Source: Brevundimonas mediterranea
Lineage (GTDB): Bacteria; Pseudomonadota; Alphaproteobacteria; Caulobacterales; Caulobacteraceae
Assembly (NCBI RefSeq): GCF_011064825.1
Contig: NZ_CP048751.1
Location: 2,852,001 to 2,916,000 of the forward strand
DNA: 64,000 nucleotides
Reading direction: 5' to 3'
This document shows positions 11,780 through 20,653 of this stretch, in pieces (position 1 is the first letter of the stretch; every line of letters starts with the position of its first letter). A program made the translations under genes and the position numbers. Below the pieces are notes generated by a model. That model was not told where the DNA came from. It was given only the letters and a program-made list of their open reading frames with translations, and did no database searches.

Positions 11780-14572
11780 TCAGCGGCGCCACCACCCACG
11801 TTTGGGCTTTTCGGGCGGGGCCGAGATCTGGTTCGGGTCTTCGGCGATGATCGCCTCGACGTCGATCTCGGGCGTCGGGGCGACGAACGGTTCCGGCAGA
11901 GCCGCCGGTTGGGGTTCGACAGCGACCGGCGGGACAGGCCGTTCGACCGGCGAGACCATGACCGGCTCGGCGGCCAGGGCCTCTTGCGGCGTCACGTCCA
12001 GTTCGACCGGCGCGCCTTCAAGCGCCGCCTCGTTCGGCTCGATGGCCGTGTCGGGGTGAGGCTCGACGTGCGGCTCGGCGGCGGTCTTGACCGGTTCCGG
12101 CGCGGCTTCGGTTTCCCGTGCCGGTTGGACCACGGCGTCGGCGCTGGCCGACTTGCGGCGAACGCGACGACGCTGGGGCTCGGGCGCGACGGCGGGGGCG
12201 TCCGTCTCCGGCGTCTGGGCCTGGACGGCGTCGGCCCCGGCTCCATCGGCTACGGCCATCGGCGTCAGGGGCGAACCGTCGGGCGGCATGCCCTCATTGG
12301 TGGCGCGGTTCTCGACCTTGATCTCCTGGCCGATGGCGTCGCCGCCCCGACCCCGGCCACGACGACGACGGCGACGCGAACGGCCGCCTTCCTCGCCCGA
12401 GCCTTCGGACGCCGTGGCGTCCAGACCTTCGACCTCGGCCTGTGCGGCCTGGGGACGCTCAGCACGATCCGGACGTTCGGCGCGCGCCTCGGGACGGCCC
12501 GGGTTCAGCGGGTCGAACCAGACATAAGGATCGTCCAGCGACGGGGTGCGGCCGCGGACCCAGGTGTAGACGTCACGCTCGCCGTCCTCGCGGACGCGGC
12601 GACCGCCACGGCGACCCCGGCGACGGCGACGGCCGTTCTCGTCCTCTTCGTCGTCCGAGGCGTCGTCGATGTTCAGCGTATCGGCGGCTTCGACGGTTTC
12701 GGCGACATCGGCGGTTTCGTCGTCACGACGCCCGCCGCGACGGCGACGGTTGCGGCCCCGGCCACGATCACGACCGCCGGACTCGGCGCGTTCAGCGCGT
12801 TCGCGCGGCTCGTCGTCGTCGCTGTCCTCGCGGTCCAGCGCCTCGACGTCTTCCTCGTCCTCGTCGTCGCCGACGATTTCCTCGTCGTCGTCCTCATCCT
12901 CGTCTTCGTACAGCGAGGCGTCGAAGTCGTCGTCGAGGTTGGGCATCTCGATCTCGGGCGCGACGAAGTCCTCGTTCGTCTCGGTCCGGTCGATATTGTG
13001 CTCGCCCTGGCCCAGGCTGTCGTCGATCTGGACGATGACGTTCAGGCCGCGACGTTCCAGCAGCGACTGCAGATAGGCGCGCTTGTGGTTCAGGATATAC
13101 AGGCCGACGGCGGTGCAGACCTTCAGCACCACGACGCCCGCGCCGTTCTTGCCGGCCTCGATATCGACCGCGCGCAGCGTCATCAGGGCGGCGGATTCGG
13201 CGGAGCGGATGCGGCCGGTGCCCTGGCAGTGCGGGCAGGCCTCGGTCGCGCCCTCGATCACGCCCAGGCGGCGACGCTGGCGGCTGATCTCCATCAGGCC
13301 GAAGGGCGAGATGCGGCCCATCTGGATGCGGGCGCGGTCGGACGACAGGGCGTCCTTCAGCACGCGCTCGACCGTGCGGTTGTTCTTGCCCTCATCCATA
13401 TCGATGAAGTCGATCACGACCAGGCCGGCGAGGTCGCGTAGGCGCAGCTGGCGGGCGGCTTCTTCCGCCGCTTCCATATTGGTCTTGAACGCCGTCTGTT
13501 CGACGTTGCGTTCCTTGGTGGCGCGGCCGGAGTTGACGTCAATGGCCACCAGGGCCTCGGTCTGGTTGATGACCAGATAGCCGCCGGACTTCAGCGGTAC
13601 GACCGGCTGGTGGATCTGGGTCAGCAGCTCCTCGATGCCGTTGGCCGCGAACAGGGGGCGCGAGCCGCGATACAGGTGAACCTTCTTGGCCTGCGACGGC
13701 ATCAGCACGCGCATGAAGTCGCGCGCCTCCTTGAAGCCCTCGACGCCCTCCACCTGGATGCCGTCGAAATCCTTGTCGAACATGTCGCGCACGGCGCGGC
13801 GGACCAGGTTTTCTTCCTCGTAGATGACCGAGGGGGCGTGGGAGGCGAGGGTGGTCTCGCGGATCGTCTCCCACAGCCGCAGCAGATATTGATAATCGCG
13901 CTTGATTTCGGCCTTGGTGCGCTTGGCGCCGGCCGTGCGGATGATCAGGCCCATGCCCTTGGGCACTTCCAGGGCCGAGACGGCGCTCTTCAGGCGGCGA
14001 CGGTCGGAGGTGTTGGTGATCTTGCGGCTGATGCCGCCGCCCTTGCCCGTATTGGGCATCAGGACGCAGTAGCGGCCGGCCAGCGACAGCCAGGTGGTCA
14101 GGGCCGCGCCCTTGGCGCCACGCTCGTCCTTGACGACCTGGACCAGCAGGATCTGGCGGCGCTTGATGACGTCCTGGATCTTGTAGCGGCGCATCAGGCG
14201 GCGCTTCAGCCGCTCCTCGTCGGCCAGGGCGGCTTCGGGATCGGCGTCGTCGTCGGATTCGCGGCCCAGATCGTCGTCATCGTCGTCGTCATGCGCTTCG
14301 GCCATGATGGCTTCGCGGTCGGCGACCGGAATCTGGTAGTAGTCCGGGTGGATTTCGTTGAAGGCCAGGAAGCCGTGGCGGTTGCCGCCGTATTCAATGA
14401 ACGCAGCCTGCAGGCTGGGCTCTACGCGGGTGACCTTGGCCAGGTAGATGTTGCCGCGAAGCTGGCGCTTCGCACGGGATTCGAAATCGAATTCCTCAAT
14501 CTGGCGTCCGTCCACGATGGCGACCCGGGTTTCCTCCGGGTGGGCCGCGTCGATCAGCATTGTCTTTGACAT
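11780..14572 (-). CDS. rne: Ribonuclease E
   Basis: 930 residues from the ATG at 14572 (MSKTMLIDAAHPEETRVAI). It is an endoribonuclease that starts mRNA decay and processes rRNA/tRNA precursors, and scaffolds the degradosome. The split S1 domain (GNIYLAKVTRVEPSLQAAFIEYG) has an acidic insertion rich in Asp at about 93-112, common in alphaproteobacterial enzymes. The catalytic magnesium region ALVAIDVNSGR and VVIDFIDM is intact, as is the Zn-link CPHCQGTGR. The C-terminal 400 residues are low-complexity, alternating acidic and Arg-rich blocks, as expected for the unstructured scaffold. The last residues (PPEKPKRGWWRR) resemble the terminal motif of other Caulobacterales RNase E proteins. Confidence 0.97.
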   Translation of the reverse strand: MSKTMLIDAAHPEETRVAIVDGRQIEEFDFESRAKRQLRGNIYLAKVTRVEPSLQAAFIEYGGNRHGFLAFNEIHPDYYQIPVADREAIMAEAHDDDDDDDLGRESDDDADPEAALADEERLKRRLMRRYKIQDVIKRRQILLVQVVKDERGAKGAALTTWLSLAGRYCVLMPNTGKGGGISRKITNTSDRRRLKSAVSALEVPKGMGLIIRTAGAKRTKAEIKRDYQYLLRLWETIRETTLASHAPSVIYEEENLVRRAVRDMFDKDFDGIQVEGVEGFKEARDFMRVLMPSQAKKVHLYRGSRPLFAANGIEELLTQIHQPVVPLKSGGYLVINQTEALVAIDVNSGRATKERNVEQTAFKTNMEAAEEAARQLRLRDLAGLVVIDFIDMDEGKNNRTVERVLKDALSSDRARIQMGRISPFGLMEISRQRRRLGVIEGATEACPHCQGTGRIRSAESAALMTLRAVDIEAGKNGAGVVVLKVCTAVGLYILNHKRAYLQSLLERRGLNVIVQIDDSLGQGEHNIDRTETNEDFVAPEIEMPNLDDDFDASLYEDEDEDDDEEIVGDDEDEEDVEALDREDSDDDEPRERAERAESGGRDRGRGRNRRRRGGRRDDETADVAETVEAADTLNIDDASDDEEDENGRRRRRGRRGGRRVREDGERDVYTWVRGRTPSLDDPYVWFDPLNPGRPEARAERPDRAERPQAAQAEVEGLDATASEGSGEEGGRSRRRRRRGRGRGGDAIGQEIKVENRATNEGMPPDGSPLTPMAVADGAGADAVQAQTPETDAPAVAPEPQRRRVRRKSASADAVVQPARETEAAPEPVKTAAEPHVEPHPDTAIEPNEAALEGAPVELDVTPQEALAAEPVMVSPVERPVPPVAVEPQPAALPEPFVAPTPEIDVEAIIAEDPNQISAPPEKPKRGWWRR

Positions 14573-15035
14573 GGAAAGTCTCTCTCTGGCGCGCACGGGC
14601 CGGCCCTTCCAGAACTCTGGACAGGGTCACGGCGGCTCGCCGAATGGGGGGAGGGGCCGGGGCGCGCGAAATCCCCTCGCCGAAAACGGCGAAGCGGGCT
14701 TGGTCAAGCCGTAGGGGGACGCAGGCGGAAAGGCCCATGGAGGTCGTCGGTCCTGAACCGTGCGCGCCAATCCGTTGGAACGGGTAAGGCCGCGACACTG
14801 GTCCGCTCTTCGAACCACCGGCGACGCCGGCGCGGTTCTCGGATTGGTGAAAAGTCAGCGCCGCGAGGAGGGCGCGCCGGGTTCCGCTGAGGCGAAGAAG
14901 GCGCGATCGGTTCGCGAGCAGTCACATCATAGTCACGCCGGACGCGAATTAAAAGGTGTTCGGCCTTAACCCCCTGAATACGAGCATCTGGCATCATGGC
15001 GACCAGGTTCCAGTAGGATTGGGTTCGACGTCGTT
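14573..15035. other. Divergent intergenic region between rne and the amidase gene
   Basis: 463 bases with no supported gene. It holds the long rne 5' leader on the minus strand, which in known bacteria is the site of rne autoregulation, and the promoter of the amidase gene on the plus strand. No strong terminator or RNA motif was recognised by eye. Confidence 0.5.
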
Positions 15036-16259
15036 ATGGGCGGTCGTGTTTTGACAGGTGTAGAGCGCTGGGGCGCGAGGGAATGGGCGATGACCGCCTT
15101 GGCCTTCGTCGTCATCTGCACGGTCGCCCTGTTTTCGACGCGGGGTTTCGCCTGGGGCGCCCAGGGGGATGTCCTGGGCGTGCGCTTCGGTGCGGACGGC
15201 GACCGGACCCGCGTGGTCATCGATCTGGACAAGTCGACACAGGGGCGCGTCATCGATACAGGCGCCGCGGGCCGGGTCACCCTGGCCCTGAACGGCGTCG
15301 CGCCCGGCCGCGGCCTGAACGGCGGCGGTTCGGGCCTGGTCCGCTCCTATCAGGTCAGCGCCTCGGGCGGGGCGTCACGGATTGAGCTGGAGCTGGCGCG
15401 CGGCAGCGAGATCGAGCGCCGCTTTCTGCTGCCCCCCGGCGACGGGGTGGCCCATTATCGCTATGTCGTCGATCTGAAGGCTGTCGGTGGAGCTATAGCC
15501 GCGTCACGACCCGCGCCGCGGACGACGCCGGCGCCGCGTCGCGCCGAACGCCCGCTGATCGTCATCGACGCGGGGCACGGCGGCAAGGACCCGGGCGCCA
15601 GCGGAGCCCTGACCCGTGAGAAACAGGTCACCCTGGCCGCCGCCCTGGTTCTAAAGACCGAGCTGGAGCGCACCGGCCGCTATCGGGTTCGCCTGACGCG
15701 GGCCGATGACACCTATGTCGATCTGTATCGCCGCGTTTCCATCGCCCGCCAGTCGGACGCCGATCTGTTCATCTCGCTGCACGCCGACGCCGGGTCCGAT
15801 CCGGCCCTGCGCGGCGCCAGCGTCTATACCCTGTCGGAACAGGGCGCCGGACGGGCCGTGCGCGAGTTCACGCGGACCGACAATTGGCACCGCGAACTGC
15901 ACCTGCCGGGGCGGGACCCGTCGGTGGACCGTATCCTGCTGGACATGACCCAGCGCGCCACCCAGAACCGTTCGGCCCAGTTCGCCCGCGTCCTGCTGAC
16001 CCATCTGGAAGGCTCCGACCATCCGCTGCTGCGCCGCAGCCACCGTGACGCCGGCCTGGCCGTGCTGCTGGCGCCCGATGTGCCGGCCGTGCTGCTGGAG
16101 ATGGGCTTCATCACCAATCCCGAGGACGAGCGTCTGCTGACCGACGAACGCGCGCGTCGCCGTTTGATGAAGTCGGTCGCGGACGGCATCGACCGCTATT
16201 TCCGGGAGCCGACGGCCCCGTTGATGACGGCGTCGACTGATGGAGCCGGGCAGCCCTGA
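15036..16259 (+). CDS. amiC: N-acetylmuramoyl-L-alanine amidase with AMIN domain
   Basis: 407 residues. A membrane/signal segment (MTALAFVVICTVALFSTRGFA) at about 19-40 is followed by an AMIN septal-targeting domain (about 45-150) and an Amidase_3 zinc domain from about 175. Zinc-site motifs are VIDAGHGGKDPG, the Glu of LTREKQVTLA, and SLHAD, with the catalytic Glu in LLEMGFITN. It cleaves the peptide from MurNAc in the periplasm during cell separation. The GTG/ATG choice at the start is not critical because the signal segment lies inside. Confidence 0.93.
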   Translation: MGGRVLTGVERWGAREWAMTALAFVVICTVALFSTRGFAWGAQGDVLGVRFGADGDRTRVVIDLDKSTQGRVIDTGAAGRVTLALNGVAPGRGLNGGGSGLVRSYQVSASGGASRIELELARGSEIERRFLLPPGDGVAHYRYVVDLKAVGGAIAASRPAPRTTPAPRRAERPLIVIDAGHGGKDPGASGALTREKQVTLAAALVLKTELERTGRYRVRLTRADDTYVDLYRRVSIARQSDADLFISLHADAGSDPALRGASVYTLSEQGAGRAVREFTRTDNWHRELHLPGRDPSVDRILLDMTQRATQNRSAQFARVLLTHLEGSDHPLLRRSHRDAGLAVLLAPDVPAVLLEMGFITNPEDERLLTDERARRRLMKSVADGIDRYFREPTAPLMTASTDGAGQP

Positions 16260-16301
16260 CTTCGGCTGCAACCAGGCTTCGGCTCAGCGGTTTGCGTGAC
16301 T

Positions 16302-16982
16302 ATGAAAAAGAGAGCGATCATCACCGGGGGCGCAGGCCTGATCGGCGCCGGACTTTGTCAGGCCCTGACGGATCGGGGCTGGGAGGTCGCCGCCTTTGAC
16401 CTCAAGCCCGCCTCGTCCGGCGCTCGGTCGGTTCTCTGCGACGTCGGTGATGAGGCCTCGGTCACGGCGGCCTATGCCGAACTGGGATGGTCGGAGCTGG
16501 ATCTTCTGGTCAACAACGCCGGCGTCGCCGATCCGACCAACGGCCCCCTGGCCGAACTGTCGCTGGAGGCCTGGCGCCGGACGGTGGACAGCCACCTGAC
16601 GGGCGCCTTCCTGATGTCTCGCGCCGCCATCCCGATGCTGCGGGAAGGGGCCAGCATCATTCACATGACCTCGACCCGGGCGATCATGTCTGAGCCCCAG
16701 ACCGAGGCCTATGCTGCGGCCAAGGGCGCGCTGTCCGCCCTGACCCATGCGATGGCGATCAGTCTGGGGCCGAAGATCAGGGTCAATGCGATCGCGCCGG
16801 GCTGGATCGCCGCGCCGGAAGGTCTGAGTGAAAGCGATCACGCCCAGCATCCCGTGGGGCGTGTCGGACGCGCCGAGGACATCGCCGAGGCCGTCCTCTA
16901 TCTCGTCGAGGCCGGATTCGTCACCGGACAGGTGCTGACGGTGGACGGCGGCATGACCCGCAAGATGATCTACGCCGACTGA
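16302..16982 (+). CDS. Short-chain dehydrogenase/reductase (SDR)
   Basis: 226 residues from ATG at 16302 (MKKRAIITGGAGLIG); a GTG two codons earlier is possible. NAD(P)-binding TGGAGLIG, structural NNAG and the catalytic Ser (HMTSTRA) with YAAAK are all present, and the C-terminal TVDGGMTRKM matches classical SDRs. The acidic Asp after the second strand (AAFDLKP) suggests NAD preference. Substrate cannot be told from the sequence; neighbours do not form a pathway with it. Confidence 0.9.
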   Translation: MKKRAIITGGAGLIGAGLCQALTDRGWEVAAFDLKPASSGARSVLCDVGDEASVTAAYAELGWSELDLLVNNAGVADPTNGPLAELSLEAWRRTVDSHLTGAFLMSRAAIPMLREGASIIHMTSTRAIMSEPQTEAYAAAKGALSALTHAMAISLGPKIRVNAIAPGWIAAPEGLSESDHAQHPVGRVGRAEDIAEAVLYLVEAGFVTGQVLTVDGGMTRKMIYAD

Positions 16983-17005
16983 AGGCGCGGATCCGCCAGC
17001 CTGGT

Positions 17006-17674
17006 TTAGGCCAAGCCCGCCTTTTTCAGTGTCTTCCAGGCCTTGATGACGCGTTGCAGCTTGGCCTCGGCGCCGCGGTCGCCGCCGTTGGTGTCCGGAT
17101 GGAAGCGTTTCAGAAGGTCGTGGTACTGAGACTTGATCTTGGCCTTCTCGGCGCCGGGATCGAGATCGAGATCGGCCAGGGCGGCGCGTTCCAGCTTGCC
17201 GATTCGGCGGTCCTCGGTCGGGGACTGCGGGGCCTGGTCGCCGCGACGGCCGAACAGGCCGAAACTGTCACGCCAGGAGCCGGCGCCGGTGTTGTTCGCT
17301 GTGCCCATCTTGGCGGAGAAGGCGGCGGCCTCGCGCGTGAACTTGCCGGCCTTCATCTCCCAGGTCGGACGACCGCCGGTCATGGCCTCGTTCTCCTGGA
17401 CGGCGCGGACCTGGCCTTCGCTCATTCCGGCGTAGAAGTTCCAGCCCTTGTTGTATTCGCCCGCATGCCCCTGGCAGAACTCGTAGAAGTCGTTCAGCCG
17501 CTCGCGCGACTTGGGCGCCCTGGCGGTCGCGGCCTTGCGGCAGTCGGGCCATTGGCACGGTTTTTCGCCCGGCTTCAGGTGCAGGACGTCCGCCTTGGCG
17601 GCTTCCTCCTCGGGCTTCGGCGGCTTGACCCGAATGTCGGTGAAGCGCGGCTTGTATTGAAAGGAAGCGGACAT
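17006..17674 (-). CDS. J-domain protein
   Basis: 222 residues. A C-terminal J domain (about 155-220) carries the HPD motif in YHDLLKRFHPDTNGG, which stimulates DnaK-type chaperones. The N-terminal part is a distinct conserved region with two Cys (CQWPDCRK) and FYEFCQGHAGEYNKGWNFYAGM, a layout known from alphaproteobacterial DnaJ-like proteins of unknown client. It is divergent from bolA with only 45 bases between starts. Confidence 0.9.
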   Translation of the reverse strand: MSASFQYKPRFTDIRVKPPKPEEEAAKADVLHLKPGEKPCQWPDCRKAATARAPKSRERLNDFYEFCQGHAGEYNKGWNFYAGMSEGQVRAVQENEAMTGGRPTWEMKAGKFTREAAAFSAKMGTANNTGAGSWRDSFGLFGRRGDQAPQSPTEDRRIGKLERAALADLDLDPGAEKAKIKSQYHDLLKRFHPDTNGGDRGAEAKLQRVIKAWKTLKKAGLA

Positions 17675-17719
17675 CGCCCGAAGTGTAGTGTGGAATTGGA
17701 CCTCTTCAAGGAAACGATC

Positions 17720-18025
17720 ATGTCAGACGGCCCTGTGGCGACGATTATCCGTGAAAAACTGAACGCCGCGCTTTCGCCGCAACGGCTGGAGATCGAAGAC
17801 GACAGCGGACGGCACGCCGGCCACCACCACGAAGGCGGCATGGACGCAAAGCCCGGCGGCGAAAGCCACTTCAATCTGGTGGTCGTTTCTGCGGCGTTCG
17901 AAGGACAGTCGCGGCTGGAGCGGCAGAGGACGGTCAACGGGGTGCTGAAACAGGAGCTGTCGGGCCCGATTCACGCCCTGTCGATCCGGGCTCTCACCCC
18001 CGTCGAAGATTCCCACAGCGCCTGA
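17720..18025 (+). CDS. bolA: BolA family protein
   Basis: 101 residues. BolA proteins partner monothiol glutaredoxins in iron-sulfur handling and influence morphology and stress transcription. The signature FNLVVVSAAFEGQSRLERQRTVN and the C-terminal IHALSIRALTP are present, plus a His-rich insert (HAGHHHEGG) before the conserved helix. The start at 17720 follows AAGGAAACG, a good ribosome-binding site. Confidence 0.92.
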   Translation: MSDGPVATIIREKLNAALSPQRLEIEDDSGRHAGHHHEGGMDAKPGGESHFNLVVVSAAFEGQSRLERQRTVNGVLKQELSGPIHALSIRALTPVEDSHSA

Positions 18026-18110
18026 TTGCGAAGAAAACCAGCGTTCACTCCGTCTTAGAACCTTCGTCCTAGCGTCACGCGACCAAACAGAACGTGGGGA
18101 CGGCTGGAAC

Positions 18111-19928
18111 ATGGTGGAATCTGACGGCGTCGCGAAGGCCTTTGCGGGCGACCGGCGCGCGGGCGATCCTGCTCAGGCCCTGACGGCCATCCTGCAGACC
18201 CAATATCTGCGGTACCTGATCATCGCCAGCTGGGCCCTGGGTCTGCTGGGCACGGTGGCGTGGTGGCAGGCCATGATATGGTTCGTGGTCACTTTGGCGG
18301 CCGGTTCCATCCGCGGCGTCGTCGAACACAAGCTCAGCCACCGCGTCGATGTCGGTTGGGGCATGGTTTTCCCCGCCGTGGCGACCGTCACCACCGCCGC
18401 ATGGGCCGCTGCGCCGCTGATGGCCTGGTTCTCGAATTCGGCGTTCGGTCAGACCCTGGCCGTCGCCCTGATCATTTCGGGCTATGTGCTGGTCTTCGCC
18501 CAGTTGCGCAATTCGCCGCGGCAGGCCGTCATCATCTCTTCGCCCTATGGCGTCGCCGCCTGTATTATCCTGTTCAGCCTGTGGGGGACGCCGCAGTTCT
18601 GGTCGATGTTGGCCGTCCTGCCGTTCACCATGGCCTGTCTGTTCGTCCTGGTCACCATGACCATGCTGCGCGAGCGTCGGATCGACGCCTTCCAGGCGCA
18701 TCAGGCCCATCTGATCGAGGAGCTGGAGGCTGCACGCGACAAGGCGGACGCCGCCAACGACGCCAAGTCGAACTTCCTGGGCGTCATCTCGCACGAGCTT
18801 CGCACGCCGATGAACGGCGTCCTCGGGGCGGCCCAGCTGCTCAGTGCGACGCGACTTGAAGGGGCCCAGCGCGAATATCTGTCGATCATCCGCAATTCCG
18901 GGGACAATCTTCTGTCCCTGCTGAACGACATCCTCGACATGACCAAGATCGAGGCGGGAAAGATGACCTTCGAAGTCGTCGATGTCGTCGTCGATGACCT
19001 GCAGCGCCGGATTTCCGGACCCTTCGAGGCCCAGGCCGAGGCCAAGGGGCTGACCTTCGTGTCCGAACTGGAAGGGGACATTCCGGCCGTGGTGCGCGGG
19101 GATCCGCTACGGGTCTGCCAGGTCGTGCAGAACCTGCTCTCGAACGCGGTCAAGTTCACCGACGTCGGCGAAATCCGCTATGTCGTGCGCGGCCGACGTA
19201 TTTCCGACCGCAGGGTCGGGTTCGAGTTCTGCGTCACCGACAGCGGAGCCGGCATTTCTCCGACCGATCTCGAGCGGTTGTTCCAGCCCTTCACCCAGGT
19301 GGACGCCTCCTCGACGCGCCGGTTCGGCGGCACGGGCCTGGGGCTGACCATCGCGCGACGCATGGCCAACATCATGGGCGGCGACATCAGCGTCGATTCC
19401 TCCGTGGGCCGCGGGTCGAGCTTCACCCTGACCGTCGAAGCCGAGGTGGTGGAATGGAGCCGCCGTGTCTCGATCGAACGGGTCGAGACCGAGATAGAAT
19501 GCTGTGAAAGCCTGCGGGTGCTGGTGGTCGAGGACCATCCGGTGAACCGCATGATTCTGGAGGCCTGGATGAGCACGGCCTCGCATGTCACCGCCACGGC
19601 CGAGAACGGGCAACTGTCCCTGGAGGCGGCGAGCGAGCAGCAGTTCGACCTGATCATCATGGACGTCAACATGCCGGTGATGGACGGCCTGACCGCCACC
19701 CGCAGGATCCGCGAAGGCCAGGGGCTCAACGCCGACACGCCCATCGTCGTGCTGTCCGCCTCGGCGCGCAGTGAAGATCATCAGGCCGGCCTGGACGCGG
19801 GCGCGGACGCCTATCTGACCAAACCCATCGATTTCGGGGCCCTGGCCGAGATGATGAGCCGTGTTCCGGGCGGACGCGAGGCCGTGGGCCGCGCCATGTC
19901 GCCTGCGGAACAGTCGGTCGCCGCCTGA
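18111..19928 (+). CDS. Hybrid sensor histidine kinase with integral membrane sensor
   Basis: 605 residues. Six hydrophobic segments occupy about residues 30-190, a short coiled linker follows, then HisKA with the phospho-accepting His in VISHELRTPMNGV and an HATPase domain (NLLSNAVKF, DSGAGI, GGTGLGLT). A C-terminal receiver domain (about 462-580) has VVEDH, phospho-Asp in IIMDVNMPVMDG and the Lys of YLTKPID. The signal is unknown. No cognate response regulator is adjacent, so output may run through a distant phosphotransfer protein. Confidence 0.93.
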   Translation: MVESDGVAKAFAGDRRAGDPAQALTAILQTQYLRYLIIASWALGLLGTVAWWQAMIWFVVTLAAGSIRGVVEHKLSHRVDVGWGMVFPAVATVTTAAWAAAPLMAWFSNSAFGQTLAVALIISGYVLVFAQLRNSPRQAVIISSPYGVAACIILFSLWGTPQFWSMLAVLPFTMACLFVLVTMTMLRERRIDAFQAHQAHLIEELEAARDKADAANDAKSNFLGVISHELRTPMNGVLGAAQLLSATRLEGAQREYLSIIRNSGDNLLSLLNDILDMTKIEAGKMTFEVVDVVVDDLQRRISGPFEAQAEAKGLTFVSELEGDIPAVVRGDPLRVCQVVQNLLSNAVKFTDVGEIRYVVRGRRISDRRVGFEFCVTDSGAGISPTDLERLFQPFTQVDASSTRRFGGTGLGLTIARRMANIMGGDISVDSSVGRGSSFTLTVEAEVVEWSRRVSIERVETEIECCESLRVLVVEDHPVNRMILEAWMSTASHVTATAENGQLSLEAASEQQFDLIIMDVNMPVMDGLTATRRIREGQGLNADTPIVVLSASARSEDHQAGLDAGADAYLTKPIDFGALAEMMSRVPGGREAVGRAMSPAEQSVAA

Positions 19929-20049
19929 TTGAGGCTGAAAGGCGGTCCTGGTCTGAACGGCAGGCGACCGCGCCGGTTCAGACCCGCCTCAGCCGCCGGT
20001 CTCCATAGTGTGGGCAGTCGAATGGTTCGGCCGCAGATGGAGACATCCC

Positions 20050-20562
20050 ATGAAGAAGATTCTCACCGCCACGATGGCCGCGGTCCTGGCCGCCACCGCC
20101 GTGGGCGCCGCCGGAGCCGCCTCGGCCCAGTCTCGTGACGACCGCCGCTACGAACAGCGCCAGGACAACCGCCAGCACAATCGCCATGACGGGCGTGACG
20201 AAAGACGCGATGACCGCCACGACCGCCGGGATGATCGCCGCGACTTCCGTCGGGACCAGCGTCAGGATCGCCAGGAGTATCGCCAGGATCAACGGCAGTA
20301 CGGCCGCTGGCAGCAGGCCCAGCGTCGCTATCATGCGCCGCGCTATGTCGCCCCGCGCGGCTATGCGGTTCGCACCTGGAGCTATGGCCAGCGCATGCCG
20401 TCCTATTACCGCAGCAACGGTTATGTGGTGAACGACTACGGCCGCTACGGCCTGCGCGCGCCGCCGCGCGGCTATCAGTATGTCCGGAGCGGCAATGACG
20501 TGGTGCTGGCGGCGGTCGCGGGCGGTCTGATCACCGCCGTCATCGCCGGACTGTTCAACTGA
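20050..20562 (+). CDS. RcnB-family periplasmic protein
   Basis: 170 residues with a Sec signal peptide (MKKILTATMAAVLAATAVGAAGAASA). The mature N-terminus is extremely rich in Arg, Asp, Gln and His (RDDRHDRRDDRRD), followed by a Tyr-rich segment and the hydrophobic end VVLAAVAGGLITAVIAGLFN. This is the layout of the RcnB/YohN family, named for a nickel/cobalt homeostasis factor in E. coli; metal binding here is only inferred. Confidence 0.8.
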   Translation: MKKILTATMAAVLAATAVGAAGAASAQSRDDRRYEQRQDNRQHNRHDGRDERRDDRHDRRDDRRDFRRDQRQDRQEYRQDQRQYGRWQQAQRRYHAPRYVAPRGYAVRTWSYGQRMPSYYRSNGYVVNDYGRYGLRAPPRGYQYVRSGNDVVLAAVAGGLITAVIAGLFN

Positions 20563-20581
20563 TCATCGCGTGATCCGATCT

Positions 20582-20613
20582 GCGCCCCGGAGGGAAACCT
20601 CCGGGGCGTTTTT
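20582..20613 (+). terminator. Rho-independent terminator after the RcnB-like gene
   Basis: GCGCCCCGGAGG, loop GAAA, CCTCCGGGGCG followed by five T. Confidence 0.92.
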
Positions 20614-20653
20614 CGTTCTGGGCTGACGGCGACGTCTCGAGCGCCCCATATGG

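Noticed and set aside
11252..13441. 729-codon plus-strand frame opposite the M48 peptidase and rne
   Set aside because: Spans two real genes and their intergenic gap and has shadow composition.
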